Positions 34,110 through 41,389 of a stretch of 64,000 nt of DNA are shown here, piece after piece; the first letter of the stretch is position 1; the number at the start of each line of letters is the position of its first letter. The position numbers and the translations under genes were made by a program. The notes under the pieces are model-generated. The model was not told where the DNA came from. It saw nothing but the letters and a program-made list of their open reading frames with translations, and ran no database searches. The DNA is from JANNYA01 sp031422315 (GTDB lineage: Bacteria > Pseudomonadota > Gammaproteobacteria > Xanthomonadales > SZUA-5): assembly GCA_031422315.1 (NCBI GenBank), contig JANOQN010000053.1, positions 124,001 through 188,000 on the forward strand. Direction: 5' to 3'.

Positions 34110-35858
34110 TTAGTTTTGACGACGTGCGACAAACGCGCCAAGGCCAAGCGTGCCAGCCAGTAACGCGAGTATGCCAAACATGTTCAAACCAGGTGCTTGA
34201 ACTGGCGCCAGCAAACCTTGCAAGGTGTAGGTTGCGACGACGGTTGCGCCATTGCTGCACGTTACTGTGCCGGTGCCACTGCTGGTTGAGGTTATGGTCA
34301 ATACGCCCGGTGGAACTACGACTGGGTTGGGGTTGACGGTAAATGGTGCGCCCGCTGGGGAAACCACACAATTAAGCGAGCCTGGGCCGCCAGTGAATCC
34401 AAAAGCGCGTGAGCTGCCAAAAGGGATCGTGTACGAACCACTTGGCAATACAGGCACAATCGGAGTGCCTGCGCCTGCAAGCGGCCAGCCGAGGTCTTGA
34501 AACAGATTGCGAGTCAAGTCAACTTGGTTGAACAAGTTGGGATTGATTGCGGGCTCCATCAACAAATTTGGCGACGCATCAACGGTGAAATGCGACACGC
34601 TTGAGCCAGCTACGCGTGGGTTCGGTGCATGCAACCGAAGAAAGCCGCCGTTGGTGCCCGCGCGCAGGGTGTTGTCAATCGTGATTGCACCCATGACGAC
34701 CGTAGCGCCTTGGGCAATAATCGATTGGCCTAGCGCTTGCGTAACGCCGATGGAGGGAATCGTCACCGCAGGATTGGCGCCGCCCATGCCGGGTAAGCCA
34801 GTCGCAGCATTGTTGTAGATAATCACACCAATTGCGCCGGCTGTTTGCGCATTGAACACTTTGAGGTTGAAATCACAGGCACCGCGTTGAATGAGTGCGA
34901 TCTTTCCAGCAACCGCAGCGCCATTGGTTAATGCGGTACAGGCGTCATCATTCGGTGCCGTACCATCATCAGCCAGCACAATTTGCGCTGCTGTATTGGT
35001 GATGGCCGGGCCAAAAGAAGCAGGGTTACCAACCGATGTTCCGGCAATGGCTGCAGGTGCAGTAATTCGAACTACCGATGAGCCGGTTAACGTGGTTGCT
35101 GCGCCGGCAGCAACGCTGGGGCCGTTCCAAACCAAAAACGGATCACTGATGCCGGACGTTACCCGTTCTGCGTCGGTCATTGCACGCCAGCCCTTATTGA
35201 GCTGGTTGTCGAACATGAAACGGCTCCAGATGTCTTTGCGGCCTTGTAAAAATGTACCGGTAGCGGTGTTGGTGACGGTTAAGAAGCCTAGGCCATGGCC
35301 GAATTCATGCAAAAGCACAGGAAGTAGCGCAATTCGCCCGGCCGGTGTGGGAACCGTTGGATCGGTTCCATACCACCAGCCTGTCGTTCCGGGTAGGCAA
35401 CCCGCATCGAGCGAAACGTTAAATGTAGTGCGGATATCACCAACGGTTGGATCAAGATCGACGCCCGCGATGGCATTTGCTTGAGCGGCAGAAAACCACG
35501 TATCCGCTTCCGGTGCGTTTGCGAAATCAGCGGATACACTCAACGGGCCTGCGGAACCAAGTACTGCGCCCGTTGCGCTGCAGGTTTGCGGATCAAACGC
35601 AGCATCAATAACGATGGGCACGCTGCTTTGAATCACAAGAGCCCAATTGTTTGCGGCGGCCTGAAAAGCGTTCAAGCGCTGTTGGCCGAGTGTGGTGCCA
35701 GTGTTGCCGCCTGCGGGCGCGACCGGCGTTGCGTCGTTAAAACCTTCGCCAGCGCCGTCAACGTTGTTGATGATAAAAGTTGCAGCTGCGTTCGCGCCGA
35801 ATGAAGCAAATAGTGCGGCGGACAGAACGGCGCACTTCAAAAAATTAGTGTTTCTCAT
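34110..35858 (-). CDS. Secreted PA-domain zinc metalloprotease with C-terminal sorting tail
   Basis: A 582-residue exported protein. Signal peptide: LKCAVLSAALFASFGANAAA. The zinc motif LLHEFGHGLGF (His184-Glu185, His188) is a gluzincin/metzincin-like HExxHxxG site. A protease-associated (PA) domain occupies roughly residues 260-400, with VAGKIALIQRGACDFNLKV (core LIQRGACDFNLK) and AGAIGVIIYNN. After SHFTVDASPNLLMEP and a beta-sandwich region comes a C-terminal tail of short motif, hydrophobic helix and basic end (APGLNMFGILALLAGTLGLG..ARRQN), as in IPTL/PEP-CTERM-type surface sorting signals. No exosortase is in the window. Its ATG touches the stop codon of the small exported protein gene upstream (TAAATG), so the two are coupled. 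Confidence 0.83.
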   Translation of the reverse strand: MRNTNFLKCAVLSAALFASFGANAAATFIINNVDGAGEGFNDATPVAPAGGNTGTTLGQQRLNAFQAAANNWALVIQSSVPIVIDAAFDPQTCSATGAVLGSAGPLSVSADFANAPEADTWFSAAQANAIAGVDLDPTVGDIRTTFNVSLDAGCLPGTTGWWYGTDPTVPTPAGRIALLPVLLHEFGHGLGFLTVTNTATGTFLQGRKDIWSRFMFDNQLNKGWRAMTDAERVTSGISDPFLVWNGPSVAAGAATTLTGSSVVRITAPAAIAGTSVGNPASFGPAITNTAAQIVLADDGTAPNDDACTALTNGAAVAGKIALIQRGACDFNLKVFNAQTAGAIGVIIYNNAATGLPGMGGANPAVTIPSIGVTQALGQSIIAQGATVVMGAITIDNTLRAGTNGGFLRLHAPNPRVAGSSVSHFTVDASPNLLMEPAINPNLFNQVDLTRNLFQDLGWPLAGAGTPIVPVLPSGSYTIPFGSSRAFGFTGGPGSLNCVVSPAGAPFTVNPNPVVVPPGVLTITSTSSGTGTVTCSNGATVVATYTLQGLLAPVQAPGLNMFGILALLAGTLGLGAFVARRQN

Positions 35859-36176
35859 TTATCGCGTCTCTTTTGCGGCAACAGTGGATTCAGGTTGTGC
35901 ATGATTGTGGCCGGTATGATCACCACTGCCTTCGCCATTACACTGCAAAATTACTTTGCCATCTGGGCCAACCGTTGCGGTCGATTCCATTTGGAAACGG
36001 CCCTGTAAATTGACGGATTTGGTGCCGTTGGCGCGGGTAACAACCACTAAGCCGGTGTCATCGGTTCGTACGGCTTCGATTTCTGCTGGTGTGCGGGTGC
36101 GCTGCGCGCTTTGTGTGCCGGTGTCCGGCGCAGTAGAGGCGCTAATGGCCGCCGCTGCTAAAATGATGGTAAGCAT
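35859..36176 (-). CDS. Small exported hypothetical protein with histidine-rich tail
   Basis: A 105-residue protein of unknown function. The ATG at 36176 is preferred over 36215, because it has GAGAT at correct spacing and opens a short signal peptide (MLTIILAAAAISASTA). The middle (TGLVVVTRANGTKSVNLQG) suggests a small beta fold, and RFQMESTATVGPDGKVILQC ends in a cysteine. The tail GEGSGDHTGHNHAQPE is rich in histidine and acidic residues and might bind a metal. The gene stops right at the ATG of the zinc metalloprotease, so both are translated together; it may be an inhibitor, chaperone or metal carrier for the protease, but that is inference from position only. Confidence 0.7.
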   Translation of the reverse strand: MLTIILAAAAISASTAPDTGTQSAQRTRTPAEIEAVRTDDTGLVVVTRANGTKSVNLQGRFQMESTATVGPDGKVILQCNGEGSGDHTGHNHAQPESTVAAKETR

Positions 36177-36220
36177 GATTATCTCGCATTGTGGGAAAAG
36201 CGTCGGGATTATCAATGCTA

Positions 36221-36257
36221 AGTATTAAACTCGCAATAGTTTTGCGAGTTTAATACT
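36221..36257. promoter_or_regulatory. Perfect 15-bp hairpin upstream of the metalloprotease pair
   Basis: AGTATTAAACTCGCA (36221-36235) pairs exactly with TGCGAGTTTAATACT (36243-36257) around a 7-base loop, 45-80 bases ahead of the small exported protein gene. No T-run follows on the minus strand, so it is not an obvious terminator. It may be an operator or a 5' leader structure. Farther up (36345-36350) a TTGACT on the minus strand could be a -35 box, but the -10 is poor. The remaining bases to 36446 are AT-rich with nothing clear. Confidence 0.5.
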
Positions 36258-36446
36258 GCGGCGTTTGTGAAATTCGACGGATTAGCCCTAAATTACCCCG
36301 TTCCAATTGACGAAATTTTTTAATACCTTGAGTTGAATGCGTGAAGTCAAGTGATTTAACTATAAATTAACTATTATATAATAGTATAACAATAAGAAAT
36401 TGGACCGTATGAGTCGAATTCCGCGCATCCCTCCGGCAAGTCGCTA

Positions 36447-37142
36447 TTAACAGCGCTGTAACGTCACCAGACACCGCTCGCCTTCAACAAATGGCACCTG
36501 CAATGGCTGTACGGATACGACTCCCCAAGGCCGAGGTACCTCCGCTAATTCCTCTTCAGGCACTTTGCCTTTCATAGCGAGCAGCTGGCCGCCTTTAAGC
36601 ACCGCGATTCCGGCTAACTTCGCAAGCGATTCAAGGCTAGAAAATGCGCGCGCAATTACTTGGTCGCAGCGATATTGCGCGGGCAAGTCTTCAATACGCG
36701 TGTGCACGGCAACCAGTGATTCGCCAAGCCCTAATTTATCGGCAATTTCTTGCGCAACGCGCATTTTCTTGCCGATGCAATCCACCAAAACCGCGCGTTT
36801 GCACGCACCCGCAATCAGCAGCGGAATGCCAGGTACGCCGCCGCCGGAGCCGACATCGACAATACGCTCTGCGCTGATGTACGGCATAACAGAAAGACTA
36901 TCCAACAAATGCTTGCTGACCATCTCAATTGGATCGCGAATTGCGGTCAAATTATGTATCTGATTCGCTTCGTGCAGCAGCGCGAGATAGTCCAACAATC
37001 GTTCTAGCACGGATTCATCTAGTGCAAGCCCGAGTTCACTGACACCGGCACGCAAACGCGTAAGCAAAGCGGGCCGCTCAAACGGTAATGCGACCCGCTT
37101 TTGCGGGCGCGGTGCGGGCCAGGGCGAATTGACTTCGCTCAT
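36447..37142 (-). CDS. rsmG: 16S rRNA (guanine527-N7)-methyltransferase
   Basis: Methylates G527 of 16S rRNA in the 530 loop; loss gives low-level streptomycin resistance. The 231-residue frame has AAIRDPIEMVSKHLLDSLSV (seen as TAIRDPIEMVSKHLLDSLSV, core IRDPIEMVSKHLLDS), the SAM-binding VDVGSGGGVPGIPLLI and the RAFSSLESL motif of GidB. The N-terminus is about 20 residues longer than E. coli RsmG and basic (APRPQKRVALPFERPA). The gene is not beside mnmG or parAB as in many genomes. It overlaps the upstream methyltransferase gene by 4 bases. Confidence 0.95.
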   Translation of the reverse strand: MSEVNSPWPAPRPQKRVALPFERPALLTRLRAGVSELGLALDESVLERLLDYLALLHEANQIHNLTAIRDPIEMVSKHLLDSLSVMPYISAERIVDVGSGGGVPGIPLLIAGACKRAVLVDCIGKKMRVAQEIADKLGLGESLVAVHTRIEDLPAQYRCDQVIARAFSSLESLAKLAGIAVLKGGQLLAMKGKVPEEELAEVPRPWGVVSVQPLQVPFVEGERCLVTLQRC

Positions 37143-38101
37143 ACTTGCTCAACCTTGCCGTATGCCGCCTCATTGCCGCGCCAAGCCGCAATGAGCCAAG
37201 TTTGGTACATGCGCCGCATGACGGTATCCGGCTCCTGGTTTAGCTTTTCTAGGATTACTTTTGGTGCTAAACCTTCAAACACCACCGGTAAAATCCAATC
37301 GAAGTAGCGAGTCCAGGCTTGGCCATAGTTGATGACATCGTACGCTGCGGTAATGCGGGTGCGCTCAGCTTGAATTTGCATGCCGCCAGCATTCGGTTCG
37401 AGCTTCATCGCGCAGGCCTGCACCCAGGGCGTGTCGGGCATAATCGCGGTTTCGATAAAACCCACGTGCTGAAGCAAGGCACGGATTTCATCGGGCGTAC
37501 TGAATTGGTTGCGCGCGACGTCTTTACGTACTGCTGGATCACCAGCCTTGTCGTAGTAGTTTGCTTCATACCAAAAGCGCTTAAAGCCCACCGCATGGGT
37601 TAAATTCCAGTGATCGAAATAGATGCGGCCGCCGGGTTTCAGCACGCGTAGGGCTTCGCGCAGATACAAATAGAAGTCTTCTTTGTCCATATGGATGAAC
37701 ACTGCAATGCAGTAAACCGCATCAAAGCTCGCATCGCCAAACGGCAGTGCGGGCTTCACGATGGCGTCAGCCGCAACGTTCTTGTACGCACTCAAGCGCT
37801 GGCGCGCAACGCCGACCATATTTTCGCTGATATCCACGCCCTGCCAAAATCCAACTTGCGGCGCCAACGGCAAGCCAATGCGCGCCACGCCGCAGCCGAT
37901 CTCTAGCACTCTGGAATTGGCGTCCAATTTGAGTGCTGCCATGACTTGCGAAGCGGAATGCGCGCCGGTGGCGAGCACCGCAGATTCGTCGCTGGAGCCA
38001 TCCACGGCAAGCAGAGCGCCGGTGTAGCTGGTGGATTTCTCGTTCCAAAAATGTTTGTAGTTTTTTGCGGCTTCAGTCATGGTGGTTTCGATAAGTGTCA
38101 T
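37139..38101 (-). CDS. Class I SAM-dependent methyltransferase
   Basis: A 320-residue methyltransferase of unknown substrate. The SAM-binding motif I is RVLEIGCGVARIGLPLA, followed by GVDISENMVGVARQRL (acidic residue of motif II) and FDAVYCIAVFIHMDKEDFY (motif IV). The C-terminal ~110 residues after the core (from about residue 205) do not match a substrate domain I know. The start at 38101 and the ATG at 38080 are equally possible; neither has a strong ribosome-binding site. Its stop overlaps the rsmG start (ATGA), so rsmG is translated behind it. The glycine-rich motif is intact, and an active enzyme is expected. Confidence 0.85.
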   Translation of the reverse strand: MTLIETTMTEAAKNYKHFWNEKSTSYTGALLAVDGSSDESAVLATGAHSASQVMAALKLDANSRVLEIGCGVARIGLPLAPQVGFWQGVDISENMVGVARQRLSAYKNVAADAIVKPALPFGDASFDAVYCIAVFIHMDKEDFYLYLREALRVLKPGGRIYFDHWNLTHAVGFKRFWYEANYYDKAGDPAVRKDVARNQFSTPDEIRALLQHVGFIETAIMPDTPWVQACAMKLEPNAGGMQIQAERTRITAAYDVINYGQAWTRYFDWILPVVFEGLAPKVILEKLNQEPDTVMRRMYQTWLIAAWRGNEAAYGKVEQV

Positions 38102-38296
38102 GTGGGAGGGTTAGATCGTTCAAGACCGCGAATGAGCGTCGCAGTTTCTTGGCAAATAAAAAATGTGAATGGATTAGGAAACTGTAGCCATGCGTGACTT
38201 GTTGCCCGCGCTGGCAAGTGCTCAGCCGCTCAATAATACCATCCGTAATAGCACCGGCTTGCAGATCAGCCATATTTCCAAATTTAGGAGCAGTTC

Positions 38297-40174
38297 GTGA
38301 ACGAAACACAGGCCCCAAAGGGCGCAATTCGACGTTTTTTTTCCGGCACATGGCGTGTTTTCAACGGCGTGCGACGCTTTGTATTTGGCGTAATCGCACT
38401 ATTTATTCTCGGCGGGCTCATCAGTTTGATGTTCTCTGGCGCCAAACCCATGCAGAACAAAACCGTGTTGGTGATTCCTTTCAAAGGCGCGCTGGTCGAG
38501 CAATTTACCGGCTCAGCGGCGGATTTGGCGTTGAATCAAGCGCTTGGGCAAGAAAACCCTGAAACGAGACTGCGCGATGTTAAACGCGCACTGGATTTGG
38601 CTGCAAAAGACAGCAATATCGAGCGAGTGTTGCTCAAACCCGGCGAAATAACAGGCGGCGGTCAAGCCAGTCTGCGCGAAGTAGGGCGCTATATCACTGA
38701 GTTCAAAAAGACCTCCGGCAAAGAAGTCATTGCCTACGCCTATGCATACGACCAGCGCGCGCTGTTCATTGCTGCGCATGCAGATCGCGTGTTCATGCAC
38801 CCCGAAGGCATGGCGTTGCTTGAAGGACTGGGCCGTTTCCGCACCTACTACGCGTCGGCATTACAAAAGCTGGGCGTTAAAATGAACGTGTTCCGCGTCG
38901 GCAAGTTTAAGAGCGCGGTCGAACCGTATTTACTTGATGCACAAAGCCCTGAAGCCCGCGAAGCCGATGCATTTTGGCTTGGTGATTTGTGGGAGCGTTT
39001 TCTGGTTGACTACGCTGCGCTTCGCAAAACCGACGTTGTTGCGCTCAAATCAATGATTGATGAGCTGCCGGCCAAATTAGCTGCAGTGAATGGCTCAGCC
39101 GCTGCGCTGGCGCTGCAAGAAAAGCTGGTCGATGAGCTAAAAACCTCAGATGAGATGCGCGATATGCTGTTGAAAAAAGGCGCAGCCGCAGAAAAAGAAG
39201 GCTCCGAATTAGTCGACTATCGCAAAATCAGCATGCAAAACTATTTGGACGTCAATGATTTGCTAAGCCCAGAAGATACCTCTAAAGAGGCAGTCGGCGT
39301 GATCGTAGCGGAAGGCGGCATTAGCGATGGTGATCGCGCGCAGGGCGAAATCGGCGGCGATTCCACCGCAAAATTAATCCGCATGGCGCGCGACGACAAG
39401 AAAATTAAAGCGATTGTGTTGCGCGTGAATTCCCCCGGCGGCAGCGGCTTTGCTTCCGAAGTCATTCGGCGTGAATTAGAAGTCACCCGCGCTGCTGGCA
39501 AGCCGGTTTTTATTTCGATGGGTGATTTAGCGGCATCGGGCGGCTACTGGATTTCGATGACGTCGGATGGCATTTACGCATCGCCGTCCACCATTACCGG
39601 GTCAATCGGCATTTTTGGGCTTTTCCCTTCAGCACACGAAGGCTTTGATCGCATCGGCATTCACAGCGATGGCACCACCACGACTTGGCTTGCTGGTGCA
39701 CTAGATCCATTGCGTCCGCTTGATCCGAAAGTCGGAGAAACCATGCAAACTTTAATCAATCATGGCTACCAAAGCTTTATCACCAAAGTCGCTACTAGCC
39801 GCAAACAAACGCCGGAGCAAATCAACGAAATCGCCCAAGGCCGAGTGTGGAGTGGCGCACAGGCAAAAGAACGCGGCTTAGTTGATCAGCTCGGTATGCT
39901 GCAAGATGTAGTCGCCGTTGCCGCGAAAAAAGCAGGCCTAACGGACTACCGCGTGCACTACATCGAAGAAAAACCCGAAGGCTTCGCGGCTTTTTTGCAA
40001 GAACTTACCGGTGCGAGTGTCAAACACGTGGCTAATTTGGTGGAGAGCGAATCTTTGATCGCACAGTTCGCGCCCGCTATTACGGAAAGGGCAAAACGCG
40101 ACGCCGAGCTATTCCAGTCCGCACTCGACAAACCATTTAGTACCTACGCGCACTGTTTGTGTGAGGTTAAATAG
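38297..40174 (+). CDS. sppA: Signal peptide peptidase SppA, 67K type
   Basis: Inner-membrane serine protease that degrades cleaved signal peptides. The 625-residue length fits the long form with two S49 domains. One N-terminal membrane segment is visible (FVFGVIALFILGGLISLMF). The general-base lysine is in RVGKFKSAVEPYLL of the first domain, and the nucleophilic serine is in MGDLAASGGYWISM of the second; TGSIGIFG follows as usual. The start is GTG at 38297 with AGGAG ten bases before it. A strong terminator follows at 40202-40238. It is divergent from the methyltransferase gene. Confidence 0.95.
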   Translation: MNETQAPKGAIRRFFSGTWRVFNGVRRFVFGVIALFILGGLISLMFSGAKPMQNKTVLVIPFKGALVEQFTGSAADLALNQALGQENPETRLRDVKRALDLAAKDSNIERVLLKPGEITGGGQASLREVGRYITEFKKTSGKEVIAYAYAYDQRALFIAAHADRVFMHPEGMALLEGLGRFRTYYASALQKLGVKMNVFRVGKFKSAVEPYLLDAQSPEAREADAFWLGDLWERFLVDYAALRKTDVVALKSMIDELPAKLAAVNGSAAALALQEKLVDELKTSDEMRDMLLKKGAAAEKEGSELVDYRKISMQNYLDVNDLLSPEDTSKEAVGVIVAEGGISDGDRAQGEIGGDSTAKLIRMARDDKKIKAIVLRVNSPGGSGFASEVIRRELEVTRAAGKPVFISMGDLAASGGYWISMTSDGIYASPSTITGSIGIFGLFPSAHEGFDRIGIHSDGTTTTWLAGALDPLRPLDPKVGETMQTLINHGYQSFITKVATSRKQTPEQINEIAQGRVWSGAQAKERGLVDQLGMLQDVVAVAAKKAGLTDYRVHYIEEKPEGFAAFLQELTGASVKHVANLVESESLIAQFAPAITERAKRDAELFQSALDKPFSTYAHCLCEVK

Positions 40175-40201
40175 TTAGATTGCTTAGCTAGGAAGTTATC
40201 G

Positions 40202-40238
40202 AAAAGCCTACACAGAGTGATTTGTGTGGGCTTTTTTT
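40202..40238 (+). terminator. Rho-independent terminator of sppA
   Basis: AAAAGCCTACACA (40202-40214) pairs with TGTGTGGGCTTTT (40223-40235) with one G-U pair, then a T-run. It starts 28 bases after the sppA stop. Confidence 0.92.
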
Positions 40239-40311
40239 GTGGCGCGCGAGATTGACCATTTGCTAGTACTTAGGTCGGATGGCTAGCAATGTTTCGCCCT
40301 ATCAAAATCCC

Positions 40312-40638
40312 TCAGGCACTCAATGCCAAAGACATATGCCGGTCAAGCGAGTGCGACAGCGCTTCCGCAAGTTGAAACGGGCGGAAATCTCGGCCTATGT
40401 GCGCATGCGCGCCGTAAATTCGGGATTTACCCACGCTTATTACCCGCTCGCCCGCTGCAAAAGCGCCAAACTGCGGCTGATCGGCGTCCAGAATTGCAAC
40501 ATCGCAGCCGCTGCGCTGATTGATAAACGCTAATCGACAGCCCATGTGGCTACTCCAACGCATCAGGCTTTCTCTAAGCTGTGCGCAATCTTGTGCGCCG
40601 AGCTGGCCCATATAGATTTTGAGTGTCTGACGTTCCAT
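40312..40638 (-). CDS. Hypothetical protein, possibly receiver-like
   Basis: A 108-residue frame on the minus strand in a region with no better candidate. The ATG at 40638 has AAGGG about eight bases ahead. The sequence has alternating hydrophobic strands and helices, including GCDVAILDADQPQFG and ERVISVGKS, which recalls the central aspartate strand of response-regulator receiver folds, followed by FRPFQLAEALSHSLDRH. This likeness is weak. It is convergent with sppA, and the 180 bases between it and the hydrolase gene (40639-40819) hold no gene. Overlapping plus-strand frames here look like shadows. Confidence 0.5.
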   Translation of the reverse strand: MERQTLKIYMGQLGAQDCAQLRESLMRWSSHMGCRLAFINQRSGCDVAILDADQPQFGAFAAGERVISVGKSRIYGAHAHIGRDFRPFQLAEALSHSLDRHMSLALSA

Positions 40639-40819
40639 ACACTTGCCCTTTTGCCGACTTTGCGAAAGCCTACGGGCATAACGGCTTTACCGCTGTGCGG
40701 CAAATCGCAGTTCGCGCATGAATTAGACGTCTACAAGGCTGGATTAAGCTTTGGCACTTCTGAGTAGGAAATCGTTTGTCTCAGTGGGCTAATACCGGCG
40801 GCAATGCTACTCTGCGACC

Positions 40820-41389
40820 ATGAAAATCAAAACAATGAAATATCACTATATCTTGTCGCATGGGCTGGAAAGCGGCCCAAACGCTAGCAAAATCACTCAC
40901 CTAGCTGGCCTTGCTGAAGCCGCCGGACACAGCAGCGAACGCCCTGATTACGGGCGCGGCGATATTGCCGCCCGCATCCAGCAACTGCGCGCAGTCAGCG
41001 ATGCTGCACGCATCAAATACCCAGGGCAGCAGCTTGTATTGGCGGGATCCAGCATGGGCGCTTACATCTCGGCGATGGTGTCGCTTGAGGTGCCAACGGC
41101 GGCGTTATTTTTGATGGCGCCGCCGGTATTTTTTCGCGGCCCAGGTCGGGACGCTCCAATTGAAGCCGCTACATTGCGGATGCGAACCCCGATCTGCAGC
41201 ATCGTCCACGGTTGGCGTGATGAGCTGATTGATCCGGGTGAGGTGGTGGCATTTGCACGCGCTTACGGCGCTGAGCTGTTACTGGTCAATGACGATCATC
41301 GCTTGGGCGCAAGCATGGAACAGCTTGAGTCGGCATTTACGCTACTAATGCGCAAGCTTGCGCAAGACGGTAATTCCGATGCGTACTGA
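40820..41389 (+). CDS. Alpha/beta hydrolase, small esterase-like
   Basis: A 189-residue hydrolase without lid domain. The nucleophile elbow is LVLAGSSMGAYISAM (Ser in GSSMG), the acid is likely in VHGWRDELIDPGEV and the base histidine in LLVNDDHRLG, so the triad is complete. The N-terminal YHYILSHGLESGPNASKI carries the oxyanion HG motif. Starts at 40820 and 40835 are both possible. It overlaps the start of rlmL by 11 bases and is probably cotranscribed with it. Similar small hydrolases (YqiA-type) act on short acyl esters; the substrate here is unknown. Confidence 0.85.
   Translation: MKIKTMKYHYILSHGLESGPNASKITHLAGLAEAAGHSSERPDYGRGDIAARIQQLRAVSDAARIKYPGQQLVLAGSSMGAYISAMVSLEVPTAALFLMAPPVFFRGPGRDAPIEAATLRMRTPICSIVHGWRDELIDPGEVVAFARAYGAELLLVNDDHRLGASMEQLESAFTLLMRKLAQDGNSDAY

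Noticed and set aside
40279..40767. Plus-strand frames of 84, 66 and 73 codons
   Set aside because: They overlap the better minus-strand frame, have no ribosome-binding site and no recognisable composition.
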